Assembly (NCBI GenBank): GCA_025093985.1
Contig: JACAAK010000004.1
Location: 1,426,001 to 1,490,000, forward strand
Direction: 5' to 3'
DNA: 64,000 bases
DNA from: Calvatia gigantea
Taxonomy: Eukaryota > Basidiomycota > Agaricomycetes > Agaricales > Lycoperdaceae
In this document: piece after piece, positions 32,007 through 42,726 of the stretch
Numbering within the stretch: position 1 is the first letter of the stretch
How the letters are laid out: every line of letters starts with the position of its first letter
Notes under the pieces: generated by a model
Told to the model about the DNA's origin: nothing
Seen by the model: the letters and a program-made list of their open reading frames with translations, nothing else
The model's database searches: none
Position numbers and translations under genes: made by a program

Positions 32007-32636
32007 TGTCACAACCCATATGTGCACTCACCCACTTTACCCACTCATACCTGAACTATATCCCATTTATATTTTATTTACCATTCGCTCTCACCCACTC
32101 TCCCCTGCCTCCCCCACACTCCATTCTTATTATTGATGTCTAACATTAATTTCCAGTTATCCTCCTTGTACATTTCTCTGGTCATTATATCTACTCCTGT
32201 TTCCATTGCAATTCCCTTTTTCCCATTCATGATGTTTCTGTTTCACCTTATTCCTTTTAGTTAGTTGTATGTCCGGTGTTTCTATCTAACAGCCATACCT
32301 GGCCAGCACATAAAGTCATAGTAGTTTTCTTTTGTAGAACCACTCTTCCTTGAGTATATAAACTGTAGCTACTTCACTTGTAATCCTCAGTCTGAAATCA
32401 ACTTAGCAACACACTACTTCTGTTCTGCTTCTGCCTCTGTCTCTGTCCTCACCTCTGTCTCTGTCCTCATCCCTTGTTCTGAAGTTAGAACCATTCATCA
32501 GCAGGAAGGTGCAACACATATATTGAAGCCACGGTCCTCCCAAGTTTGCCCACTTTGCTCACCTTTGTCCATATTCACACATAACCCTCAGGTGTCTAGA
32601 CTTCAGTTATCTTACCTGCATGATCCATGCTTAACA
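32007..32636 (+). repeat. LTR, family C (5' LTR of a gag-bearing remnant)
   Basis: 630 bp with ends TGTCACAACC..GCTTAACA; the same family, inverted, occurs as solo LTRs at 37854-38483 and 39183-39804. A promoter-like TATATAAACTG lies near 32356. The flanks (ACTCC left, GTATT right) do not match, so it is the left LTR of an element rather than a solo LTR. It truncates the Copia element. Confidence 0.85.
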
Positions 32637-33016
32637 GTATTTCAGACTCCCAACTCCTGCTGTCGATTTCTATTCCTTCACTTACTATAGCTACATTTGT
32701 CAGAACTAAGACTGGTACAACCATCCATCAGTCCCTTCGTAACAACCCCAAATGATCCCCTTCATCAACCCAATCCACCCCCAGAACTTACAGATCAAAA
32801 CAATCTCACCTATTTGTTCCAGGCAATTTTCTACAAAACTCCCCTAATCCCTTTGCAGAGCCAATCTGGGAGGAACTTCCCAAATATAGCTCTAGCCCAC
32901 CTTAGGGCCCAAGTAGTGGAAATGATATAGGCATAGTTCCCCCTGGAAACCCTAGCTACCCTAGTGGTGGTAATAATGGTATTAATGATGAAGACAATTA
33001 CAGCGATGACCAAGAC

Positions 33017-33620
33017 TGTTACATGCATTACCTTACTTCACAACTGGGCCTGGATCGTCCCCACTCAGGGAGAGGTTCAACGGTATAGTCCTGAAGTATA
33101 CAACAAGTCTCAAGGACTTCTGTGCAGGCTTCGGATTGCTCCCTCAAGTAGAAGCTTATGCTTGTCTGAGAAGTCTGAGTTAAGTGTCACTATAGTCTCC
33201 AAGGTTGTTAACCTTGTAGCAGATAAGCAAAGATAAGAAAGCTTGTTACTAGAATAACCTAAGGTAATACAAGGTACTACTTAGGGTTTATATACTAGCT
33301 ACACATAAGGAATGGGAAATTACATAGTAAAGAAAGATGAGTCAATAAGAGACTGCTATGGGTTAATTGGTAATCTAAGGAGTCATAGGGATGAGTAACA
33401 GAAGTGGTATGAGTCATAAAGAAGATGGAGATAAGTAAATAGAAGTTTGATAAAGGTGAAACAGAAACATGATTCTGTATGAACCATAAGAAGCAAAGGA
33501 TAGTAGTAGTACATGTGATAATAAATAAAGAACAGACCAGGGCAAGAGACAAAAGGAATTCCAAGAAAGGAAGTTAATACATTAGTAGGGAGAGTCTGAA
33601 AGTGTGGTAAGTTCGTAACA
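33017..33620 (-). repeat. Solo LTR, family D (CpG-depleted)
   Basis: 604 bp, plus-strand ends TGTTACATGCATTACC..AAGTTCGTAACA; matches the Gypsy D LTR at 54648-55272. The target duplication AAGAC (33012-33016) / AAGAT (33621-33625) differs by one C/T transition. Confidence 0.88.
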
Positions 33621-33826
33621 AAGATGATGGTCTAGAATATGTCAATTACCCTTACTCCAATCCTGATGATGGTGGAGGCAATGGACCTGGAGATGATAAC
33701 TCACCTGAAGAACCATCAGATAATGATGACAATGGTGACGATGAAGCAAGCACTAGCAAGCCGCACAGCTATTGGGAACTTGATCACCCTCTAGTCCATA
33801 CTATTAGATCCCTCACTAATGCTATA

Positions 33827-35431
33827 CAGTAAGGGACAAAACCGTTCCAATGTTTTGAACTTTTCAGAAGATCAGCTCATAACTCAAGGACTACTGTGGC
33901 TGTGCACTTCCTAATTTAATTGTAGATAGTCCAGTATCTTATCTAATCATATGCAAAGTATGATTATGTAATCCTTTGTTTTGGGGGAGTTATTAATTAA
34001 TTAATATTTTAAGTACATTGGAACAGTTTTGTCCCTCTCAAATTCTGAGCACATGACTTCGTTTATTGCAATCAAATAAATACAAATAAAATCATGTGAC
34101 CATGTAGGGTGATGTATAAATGGATGTGCTTATTCTCAGGTGCAAATTAACTCCCCCACTATACCTTTACAACTATATGCGCTCTCTTTCCTCTACTCAG
34201 ACCAATAGAGTCCTCTCTTACCTGGACCAAGGGAAATCTGCTCATCATATTGCTTCTATTACTGGTCTGGGAGTCAGTACTATTTCTAGGATTCGCTCCA
34301 AACATAGATCAACACTTTCCAAATCTGTTGGTGGCCGCCCATCTAAACTTTCTCCCTCTGATATCCACTATTCTGTTCGCCTCATCACCTCTCGCAAGGC
34401 TGACAATGCCTCCCAAGTCACCAAATCACTTCAAAATGTTATTGCCCAGCCTGTATCCACCAAAACAGTGCGCAGGGCACTCAGAGGAGCTGGAATGAAG
34501 GCTGTAGTCAAGCGGAAACGACCTAAACTTACTGCTGTCCATAGGAGGAAAAGGTTGGAGTGGGCAGAAGCACATGTTAACTGGACCCTGGAGGACTGGA
34601 AGAGGGTTATTTGGACAGATGAGTCCAAAATCAATCGGTTTGGATCAGATGGAAGGGTTTGGGTATGGAAAAAGGCAGGAGAGGGGCTGAATGATAGATT
34701 GGTTGAGGGAACAGTCAAGTTTGGTGGAGGAAATGTGATGATCTGGGGTTGTATGCTGTGGGATGGAGTGGGGTTTGCCACTAAAATTGAAGGGAAGATG
34801 GATGCTGACCTTTATGTTCAAATTTTGGGGGATGAACTAAAGAGGAGCATCAGGTGGTATGGGAAGAATGAGGAGGATATGGTCTTCCAACAGGACAATG
34901 ACCCCAAACACAAGAGCAAAAAGGCTACAAACTGGCTAGATGAGTCTGAATTGGAGGTTATGGTATGGCCCCCACAGTCTCCAGACCTTAATCCCATTGA
35001 ACATCTCTGGACTCACCTCAAGAATAAGCTGGGAGAGTATGATACTCCTCCTGATAGCATGAATACCCTATGGGAGAGGATACAAAAGGAGTGGGATGAC
35101 ATAGAACCAGAAGTGTGTCAGAATCTGATAGAGAGTATGCCTAGGAGGGTCTAGGCAGTTTTACAGGCCAAGGGAGCTTATACCAGGTACTAGAATACCC
35201 ATTTTGTATATAAATTTCAAGAGGGACAAAACTGTTCCAATGCACTTAAAATATTAATTAATTAATAACTCCCCTAAAACAAAGGATTACATAATCATAC
35301 TTTGCATATGATTAGATAAGATACTGGACTATCTACAATTAAATTAGGAAGTGCACAGCCACAGTAGTCCTTGAGATATGAGCTGATCTTCTGAGAAGTT
35401 CAAAACATTGGAACGGTTTTGTCCCTTACTG
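33827..35431 (+). mobile_element. Tc1-like element, copy 2 (1605 bp, complete)
   Basis: Same ends and length as copy 1, flanked by TA at 33825-33826 and 35432-35433. Inserted in the family C gag. The 344-residue transposase reading frame appears identical to copy 1, pointing to very recent movement. Confidence 0.96.
34120..35154 (+). CDS. Tc1/mariner transposase (copy 2), DD34E
   Basis: Translation identical to copy 1 as far as I can compare, including the early TAG after SMPRRV. HTH segments in the first 130 residues; catalytic boxes IWTDESKINRF, QQDNDPKHKS and NPIEHLW. Because the sequence is intact, copies 1 and 2 may both still make enzyme, subject to the effect of the missing 12 C-terminal residues. 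Confidence 0.93.
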   Translation: MDVLILRCKLTPPLYLYNYMRSLSSTQTNRVLSYLDQGKSAHHIASITGLGVSTISRIRSKHRSTLSKSVGGRPSKLSPSDIHYSVRLITSRKADNASQVTKSLQNVIAQPVSTKTVRRALRGAGMKAVVKRKRPKLTAVHRRKRLEWAEAHVNWTLEDWKRVIWTDESKINRFGSDGRVWVWKKAGEGLNDRLVEGTVKFGGGNVMIWGCMLWDGVGFATKIEGKMDADLYVQILGDELKRSIRWYGKNEEDMVFQQDNDPKHKSKKATNWLDESELEVMVWPPQSPDLNPIEHLWTHLKNKLGEYDTPPDSMNTLWERIQKEWDDIEPEVCQNLIESMPRRV

Positions 35432-35612
35432 TAGATAATCGTGTCTGCTCTCAGCTGCCTCAGCCTCCTTGACCTCCCTGTACTAAGGCCTGTGAACCCA
35501 AACCATTCAGTGGTGCCAACTCCAATGACCTTTCCCACTTTCTTTTCCAATGTCAACTCTATTTCCATGCTAACCCCACACAATTCACATCTGATACTAC
35601 CAAGGTCTTGCC

Positions 35613-36610
35613 ACAAAAATCACATTTTCTGGATGAAGGAGGGGGCTGGAAGCATGTGGAAAAAGCTGTAGAGGTTGTCCCAGTATTCTGTATCTGTCTG
35701 CAGCATTGAATATCCTCTATAATAAAAGCCTGGTATACAGCAGCCTTGTCAAGTTTGTTTATCAGGAGAAGAGAAGAGGTGAAGGAGGAAAATTCTTTAG
35801 ATAGTAGGACTTTAATGAGGGCCATAGAGGCTAGTTTTTCATTCAGTTTGTCAAGAGTGAAGTCTAGAGTGTTAGAAGTAGTTAATCGGATGATTTTGGG
35901 TCTAGGCCCTTCTATGATCCTTATCATTCTATTCCTGTACCAGATGTTCTATCACCTTCTATAATGTTCCATCTACCTGGGGTTACCTAGGTCCATTTAT
36001 ATTTAGATATTTTATGTTGTATATAAAGTATGCACTTGACAGGTGAATTCCCTATTGAGTTACACCTCGAATACAACAGCCTTAGCTTTCTGCTATACCA
36101 GTTCTAAGCCTTTCAGCACTACTCTGGCAACTCCTTGGATGTTCCTGTTTATTCTAATACAGTGGCCTCAGGTCTTTGATAGTCTTCATAGCATTCTTCA
36201 CTCTGTTGATTAGGGACTGTAGGGACTCCTTTTCCTGTTTCCGAATAGAGAAGAGGTCATCATAAGCATTGAACCTCATTCCAAAATACTTTTGGAGGTA
36301 TACAGACTGCAGGGCAGTCTACATCTTCACTGGATCATCCTGGATGCCATTGAAGTGAATCCTCTGGTTACCCTCTACCATAAGATAGATCTATCCAGCT
36401 GCTCTGTCCACTTTAGCCTCCTATGCATTCCTAGCAGCTGCCTCAGCCTCAGAGGAGAAAGCAGCCATGCTAGGAGCAGAAACCTTGCCAGAAACAAGTC
36501 TCCACAGCCCATTGGCATATAGCTATGCCTCCATTTTGCCAGCCCAGGTAGAGTAGTTGGTGGCAGATAGTTTTGCAAAATTTGGGCCAGATAAGGTCAT
36601 TTTTGCAGTT
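35613..36610 (-). pseudogene. Copia-type gag remnant
   Basis: Read downwards from 36610: LSGPNFAKLSATNYSTWAGK (near 36590), LYANGLWRLVSGK, then KYFGMRFNAYDDLFSIRKQE (near 36270) and, beyond an LTR insertion, LDFTLDKLNEKLASMALIKV (near 35850) and a truncated zinc knuckle CDFCGKT at the left end. This is the UBN2-like gag of Copia elements. TAG codons mostly replace TGG. No pol follows. An LTR-F copy lies inside (35870-36161). Confidence 0.75.
35870..36161 (+). repeat. LTR, family F, inside Copia gag
   Basis: About 292 bp, TGTTAGAAGTAGTTAATC..TTATTCTAATACA; the inverse of the solo LTR at 39842-40132. Contains TTGTATATAAAGT. The flanks TAGAG and GTGGC do not give a clear duplication. Confidence 0.7.
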
Positions 36611-37030
36611 AGGAGAGCAGAAATAGTGTGGGGTGTGAATTTGAGGAGTTATGAGTGGTGAAAGTGATGAAAGGAAGTGTGTGTGTAGTGAAACATCATT
36701 TGGTGCTGTTAAAGCACAGGGCCCATAACCTGCTGAACAGTGTATATAGGGGATCAAAATGGGAATGTAACAGCAGTTAAACAAAGTCTATTGGATGAGA
36801 ACTGAAGGAGTAATTCCACAATTACTGTAGAATACTGTAAGAGACTGAAATAACAAGATACACTATTCTGCTTATCTGTGGAACACTGTAAGAGACTAAA
36901 GGCCTCCAAAGCATCCACAGGCAGCTACAAGTCCAACTGTCATGTAACAACAGTCACATGACCCAAAATTCATCAGTAATAAGTCCATTTTTGCCTATAC
37001 ACTCTCTAATACAACTTTATCACTACTTAC
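36611..37030. other. Non-coding LTR/leader debris and dispersed repeat R1
   Basis: 36611-36780 looks like the leader and LTR end of the Copia gag remnant (GGGCCCATAACCTGCTGAACAG; a similar phrase occurs near 44345). 36783-37030 belongs to a repeat that recurs at 38936-39018, 40742-40930 and 45340-45610, with the shared block CACTGTAAGAGACTAAAGG..AAGCATCCACAGGC..CAAGTCCAAC. No coding capacity seen. Confidence 0.5.
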
Positions 37031-37800
37031 TGACTGGGGCAAATCTGACATTTCCTGGGGTAGTCCCTTGGTGATTCAGTGGCAGAAGGAGTAATCAAAT
37101 GGGGGTTGGGTCCTTGGGTGGTAGTGCAGGTTTGTTTTGCTAAACTGCCTTTCTGGTGCTGAACTTTAGTGATGTGTCAGGATTCTACCCTTGCTGTTGA
37201 GTTGCTAGATGTTATGGATTTCCACCAATCATATCATATTCCATGCTTGTCTGCATTCTATACCACCAGTACATTTGTTTCACTTATTTCTGTTGAGCGA
37301 TCTCTGTTATGACTCGAGCTAACTACTATACCTACCTTACCAGACGTTTCATGTAGTTACTCCATCCATTCAACTGGATAACTCTCAGTATTTAAGCGTA
37401 TATACACCCACTGTATTTGGTATGCTTAACCACCTCTTGTTCTCCTCCCCTTACTCACCCTCAAGTCTTAGCCTAAGTTGCAATCTGAGGTTTACTCAGA
37501 CTAAGGTCATAACACTAGGGGTCTACTCTGGGCAGATATCCTTTGGTCTGGGAAGCTAGGGGTCAGATGGCTCCAAGCACAGGCCTTCTGTGCTGGCCCC
37601 CCCTTACTACACTTGTTCCCTCTCAGGCATTCAGCTGCTATTGCTGCTGGGCCCACTGCTTGTGGGATGATCAGGGCACTGCTGCTTTGTGGTGTGATAG
37701 TACATCACTGGGTATACACTATAAGACTTGGGCAATTAGGTCTTCTTTTTTTTTTTTTTTTAATTCATGACTTGCACCAATTTATAATACAGTGCCTGAT
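37031..37800 (+). repeat. LINE 3' UTR copy (+), interrupted by a solo LTR
   Basis: Starts near the phrase GGGGGTTGGGTCCTTGGGTGG, matching the LINE end at 63950 onward. It continues behind the solo LTR (37210-37514) with CTACTCTGGGCAGATATCC and ends in a long T tract at 37745-37761. Heavily CpG-depleted. No ORF of note. Confidence 0.7.
37210..37514 (+). repeat. Solo LTR, family A subtype
   Basis: 305 bp, TGTTATGGATTTCC..GACTAAGGTCATAACA. The second half matches the Gypsy A LTR (ACCTGAGGTTTACTCAGACT); the first part differs, so it is a subfamily. Target duplication CTAGA / CTAGG with one transition. Confidence 0.85.
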
Positions 37801-38935
37801 CGCAGTCCTTTTTTTTAAAAAAAATCAAGGCTTTCACCAATTTATAATGTGGTTGTTAAGCACAGATCATATGGGTGAGATGACTGAAGTCTAGATGCCT
37901 GAGGATTATGCACAAATGCGGACAAAGGTGGACAAAGTGGGCAAACTTGGAAGAACTGTGGCTTCAATGTATGTGTTGCATCCTCCTGCCAATGAGTGGT
38001 CCTAACTTCAGAACAAGGGATGAGGGCAGAGACAGAGGTGAGGACAGATACAGAGGCAGAGGTAGAATAGAAGTAGTGTGTTGCTAAGTTGATTTCAGAC
38101 TGAGGATTACAAGTGAAGTAGCTACAGTTTATATACTCAAGGGAGAGTGGTTCTACAAAAGGAAACTACTATGACTTCATGTGCTGGCCAGGTATGGCCA
38201 CTAGATAGAAACACTGGACATACAACTAACTAGAAGGAATAAGGTGAAATAAGAACATCATGAATGGAAAAAAGGGAATTGCAATGGAAATGGGGGTAGG
38301 TATAACAACTGGAGAAATATACAAGGAGGATAATCAGAAATTAACATCAGACATCAATAATAAGAATGGAGTGTGGGGGAGGCAGGGAAGAGCAAGTGAG
38401 AGTGAATGGTAACTAAAATATAAATGGGATATAGCTTGGGTATAAGTAGGTGAAGTGGATGAGCATGCATATGGGTTGTAACAGTAGTGCCTGATCATAG
38501 TCTGTATGTAGCAAAGTACAAAGCCCATACTACAATGTCCAATAAGTTAAGAGTGATCTACTGTTCAGAGCCAGCCCAACCTAATCCAAGTGCAAACCCA
38601 GACCAGACCAGTCCATCCCCTACTTACTAAATCCTCCAGTTTCCCAAAATGTCCATTATACTAAAGAAGACCCAGTTGTCCAGGTCTTGTGGTATACACC
38701 CAGTAATATACCACTGCAGAGCAGCGGTGTCCTGGTCATCCCACAGATGGTGGGTCCAGCAGCAACAGCAGCCAAATGCCCAAGAGGGGACAGGTGTAGT
38801 AAGGGGAGCTAGCACAAGGAGCTGCACTTAGAGCAACCTGACCCCCAACTTCCCAGACCAGAGGGTATCTACCCAGAGTGGACCCCCAGCATATTAAAAC
38901 TGGAGTGTAGGGGGACAGGAGATGGTCCTAACAGT
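37801..38935 (-). repeat. LINE 3' UTR copy (-), interrupted by a solo LTR-C
   Basis: Begins near an A/T palindrome (37809-37826), then reads the inverse of the LINE 3' UTR (ACCAATTTATAAT, GCCTGATCATAGTCTG, CAGGTCTTGTGGTATACACC). With the plus-strand tail to its left it forms a tail-to-tail pair. Interrupted by the solo LTR at 37854-38483. Confidence 0.7.
37854..38483 (-). repeat. Solo LTR, family C (CpG-depleted)
   Basis: 630 bp, plus-strand ends TGTTAAGCAC..GGTTGTAACA. Target duplication GTGGT / GTAGT with one G/A transition. It aligns with the younger copy at 39183-39804, which still has its CpGs (TGGACAAAGTGGGCAAACTT here, TGGACAAAGCGGGCGAACTC there). Confidence 0.88.
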
Positions 38936-39018
38936 AGAGAAACGAAGTCTATTGATTAGGAATAAAGGGAGATAATCCACAATTACTGTAGACCTCTGTA
39001 AAAGACTAATTGACAAGA
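38936..39018. repeat. Dispersed repeat R1 fragment
   Basis: Short copy of the repeat at 36783-37030 (ACAATTACTGTAGACCTCTGTAAAAGACTAA), directly before LINE coding sequence. Nature unknown. Confidence 0.4.
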
Positions 39019-39182
39019 TAAACTATTCTCTGATTTCCTAGCGGTGAACCCGAGGGCATTCGCCTTCAGACCAGATAATGCGGGTATCAGGTAAGCTGGT
39101 GCATATGGGGAGCTTGCACTAGGCCTCTCTTCTTCTGGCCTACTGGGCTGGAAAGTTATAAAGAAACAGGGGTTGGGTCTCT

Positions 39183-39804
39183 TGTTAAGCGCAGGTCACG
39201 CAGGTGAGACGACCGGAGTCTAGACGCCCGGAATGATGCGTGGATGCGGACGAAGGTGGACAAAGCGGGCGAACTCGGGAGGACCGTGGCTTCAACGTAT
39301 GTGTTGCGCCCTCCTGCCGACGAGTGGTCCTAACTTCAGAATAAGGGACGAGGGCAGAGTCAGAGGCGGAGACAGAGACAGAGACAGAGGTAAGATAGAA
39401 GTAGCGTGTCGCTAAGTAGATTTCAGACTGAGGATTACAGGCGAAGTAGCTACGGTTTATATACGCGAGGAAGTGTGGTTCTACAAAAGGAAACTACTAC
39501 GACTTCAGGTGCAGGCCAGGTATGGCCGCTAGATAAAAACACCGGGAATGCAACTAGCTAAAAGGAATAAGGTGAAACAGGAACGATATGAACGGTAAAA
39601 GGGATTGCAAGGGAAACGGGAGTAGGTATGACGACCGGAGAAATGTACAAGGAGGATAATCGGAAATTAACGTCAGACATAATAGTAAGAATGGAGAGCG
39701 GGGGAGACGGGGGAGAGCGGGTGAGAGCGAATGATAAATAAAATATAAAGTATAGTCCGGGTAAGAGCGGGTGAAGCGGGTGAGCGCGTGTACGGGTTGT
39801 GACA
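39183..39804 (-). repeat. Solo LTR, family C (young copy)
   Basis: 622 bp, plus-strand ends TGTTAAGCGC..GGTTGTGACA with a perfect target duplication TCTCT (39178-39182, 39805-39809). It retains many CpGs, unlike the surrounding LINE tail, so it arrived later. Confidence 0.95.
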
Positions 39805-39841
39805 TCTCTAGGGGGTTCTTCTGGGTCCATTCTGGTGGTTC

Positions 39842-40132
39842 TGTTAGAATAAATGGAAATGTCCAAGAAGTTGCCAGAGTAGCACTAAAAGACTTAGAGC
39901 TGGTATAGCAGAAAAGGTAAGGCCATTGTATTCAAGGTGTAACTTGACAGGGAATTCACCTGTCAAGTACATACTTTATATACAATATGAAGTATCTAAA
40001 TATAAGTGGACCCAGATAACCCCAAATAGATGGAACATCATAAAAGGTGATAGAATATCTGGTACACAAATAGAATAATAAAGATCATAGAAGGGCCTAG
40101 ACCCAAAATTGTCTGATTAACTACTTCTAACA
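39842..40132 (-). repeat. Solo LTR, family F
   Basis: 291 bp, TGTTAGAATAAATGG..ACTTCTAACA with a perfect target duplication GGTTC (39837-39841, 40133-40137). Related copy at 35870-36161 in the other orientation. Confidence 0.93.
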
Positions 40133-40741
40133 GGTTCCCCTTTCCTAGGTAAGCCTTTAGTGACTTAGTGGCTGAAGGAGTAGTCAAACAGGAGTAGGGT
40201 CCTCAGGTGGTGGTATGGACATGCCCTGCTAAACTGCCTTCCTGGCGCTGAGCTTCAGTAATATGTCGGAATTTTACTCTTGCTGCTGGGTTGTTAGGAT
40301 TCTGTTTTGGGCAGATACCCTCTAGTCTGGGAAGTTGGGGGTTGGGATGCTCCAAGTGTGGCTCCTTACACTGGCTCCCCTTACTACATCTGTCCCCTCT
40401 TGGGCACTCAGCTGCTATTGCTACTGGGCCCACTATCTGTGGGATGACTAGAACACTACTGTAGTGCAGTGGTGTGTTACTGAATATATACCACAAGACC
40501 TGGGCAACTAGGTCTTCTTTAATGTAATGGGCATTTTGGGAAACTAGAGGATTTAGCAAGTAGGGGGTAGTTTGGTCTGGTCTAGGTTTATGCTTGAGTT
40601 GGATTAGGCTGCCTCTAAATAGTAGATTACTCTCAACTCATTGGACATTGTAGTACAGGGGTTTGTACTCTGCTACATGTGGACTGTAATTGGGCACCAT
40701 GTTATAAATTGGCACAAGCCTTGATTTTTTTTTTTTAAAAA

Positions 40742-40930
40742 AAAGATAAACTATTCTACTCACTTGTGGACCTCTATAAGAGACTAAAGGCTCTCAAAGC
40801 ATCTATAGGCAAACTACAAGTCCAACAATCACATGACATATCACCTGACCAAAACTCTACCAGCTTTAAGTCCATTTCTATCTATAACCTGACTGGAGCA
40901 TATCTAATACAGCAACCTAGTAGCAAGGGT
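40742..40930. repeat. Dispersed repeat R1 copy
   Basis: GATAAACTATTCTACTCACTTGTGG.. with the shared AAAGCATC..ACAAGTCCAAC block also found at 36783 and 45400. It sits between two LINE tails facing each other. No coding capacity seen. Confidence 0.4.
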
Positions 40931-41537
40931 AGAAACCTGATGCATTGCTGAAGCTTAGTACTAGAAAGGCAGCTTAGCAGGACAAGCCTACACCACTGCC
41001 TGAGGACCCCACCCCCATTTAATTACTTCTTCTGCCACTGAATTACTAGAGACCTGTCCAAGAAAGGGGAACTACCAGGATGGACCCAGAAGAACCCCCC
41101 AGAGACCTAACCCCTGTTTTCTTAAGACTTCCTAGCCCAGTAGGCCAGAAGAAGAGAGGCCCAGCACAAGCCCCCCACATGCACCAACTCACCCAATACC
41201 TATATTATCTGGTCTAAAGGCAAATGCACCTAGGTTTACCTCCAGAAAATCAATCAGCTTATGAATGGTCTGAGGAGGTCTGTCCAAGTCCCTTTTGTAA
41301 AGAGAGTGCTGGATGAAAATGTGGTAGTACCCCTTGAGAACAGCACCACATAAATAACTAACACCTTCATTTGGAAAGAATCACATCCTATATGACTCAA
41401 TTGGGGTATAGCCTGTAATAGCATGTATGGCCCTTGCATATAGCAAGTTAGAGCCACTAACATGAGGTAGCTAGGGTCCACTGTTAAGGTAGGTTAGCTT
41501 GCCCAGAGTATGTGGATCAGCTTCAGAGGCTAGGTCT
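40931..41537 (-). pseudogene. LINE ORF2 C-terminus and start of 3' UTR (-)
   Basis: Minus-strand frames near 41520-41254 match the C-terminus of the intact LINE at 63420-63712 (Pro-Leu-rich stretch, cysteine cluster, RPPQTIRELIDF region here CpG-eroded and frame-shifted). The 3' UTR follows to about 40931. Not coding-competent. Confidence 0.75.
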
Positions 41538-42726
41538 ATGTTTTTTTTTTTTAAAAAAATCAAGACTTGCACCAATTTATAATACAGTGCCCAATCATAG
41601 TCCACATGTAGCAGAGTATAAACCCCTGTACTACAATATCCAATGAGTTGAAAGTAATCTACTGTTCAGAGCCAGCCCAACCTAACCCAAGTATAAATCC
41701 AGACCAGACCAAACCATCCCCTACTTACTAAATCCTCTGGTTTCCCAAAATGCCCATTACACTGAAGAAGACCTAGTTGCTCAGGTCTTGTGGTGTACAC
41801 CCAGTAATACACCATTACAAAGTGGTGGTATCCTGACCATCCTACAAGTGGCAGGCCCAGCAGCGACAGCAGCTAAGCACCTGAAAGGGGACAAGTATAG
41901 TAAGGGAAGCCAGTACAGGAAGCCCATGTTTGGAGCCACCTAGCCCCCAACTTCCCAGACTGGAGAATATCTGCTCTAAACAGACTCACAGTAATCTAGT
42001 AGCAAGGATAGAATCCCAATATATCACTTAAACTCAGTGCCAGAAAAGTAGTTTAGCAAAACAAGCCTATACTGCCATCCAAGGATTCCACTCTTGTTTA
42101 ATTACTTCTTCTGCCACCAAATTACCAAGGGTCTATCCTAGGAAAGAAGAACTATTAGGACAATCCAGAAGAACCCCCTAGAGATCCCATCCTTATTACC
42201 TTAAGACTTCTTAGTCCAATAAGCCAGAAGAAGAAAAGCCCTGTACAGGCCTCCTATACATGTCAGCTCACTCAATGCCTACATTATTTGATCTAAAGGT
42301 GAATGTACTGGGATTCACCTCCAGGAAATTGATCAGCTCATAAATGATCTGAGGAGGTCTGTCTAAATCCTTCTTGTGAAGAGAACATTAGATGAAAATA
42401 TGGTAGCACCCCTCAAGAACAGTGCCACATAGATAACCAATGCCTTCATTTAAAAAGAATTGCACCCTGTACAATTCAATCAGTATATAGCCTGTAATGG
42501 CACATATGGCCCTGGCATATAGTAAGTTAGACCCACTGACATGGGGCAGCCAGGGCCCACCATTAAGGTAAGTCAACTTGTTTGGAGTATGTAGATCAGC
42601 CCTGGAGGCCAGATCTATATTACTATGCCCCTTATAAGAAGAGGTAGAGTACAGCTGCCACTATTTCTCTAGAACATTATTGATTATTTCCTTACAGAGG
42701 CAAGCAATGGAAGTGAACAGCTTCAG
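41538..42726 (-). pseudogene. LINE 3' UTR and ORF2 C-terminus (-), second copy
   Basis: From 42726 downwards: ORF2 C-terminal region (YLNGGPWLPHVSGSNLLYARAI near 42560), 3' UTR from about 42270, and an end at the A/T palindrome 41540-41560. Upstream it is interrupted by the gag-only element and continues at 44560. CpG-depleted, many stops. Confidence 0.78.

Larger units (their letters stand above)
32637..35612 (+). pseudogene. Family C Gypsy gag, broken by a solo LTR and Tc1 copy 2
   Basis: Coding remnants at 32637-33016, 33621-33826 and 35434-35612 join to one gag when the insertions are removed. The Asp/Gly-rich linker (GDDNSPEEPSDNDDNGDDEA near 33690) is followed after Tc1 by KACEPKPFSGANSNDLSHFL (near 35490), clearly the same family as the gag at 742-996. 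Stops are present. The right boundary at about 35612 abuts Copia gag sequence on the other strand. Confidence 0.75.
39019..40741 (+). repeat. LINE 3' end (+): last codons of ORF2 and 3' UTR
   Basis: 39040-39110 corresponds to the LINE C-terminus at 63725-63775 (GAACCCGAGGGCATTCGCCTTCAGACCAGATAATGC in shortened comparison). It is followed by the 3' UTR up to a T-tract/A-tract palindrome at 40727-40745. Two solo LTRs are inserted in the UTR (39183-39804, 39842-40132). CpG content is mixed. Confidence 0.75.
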
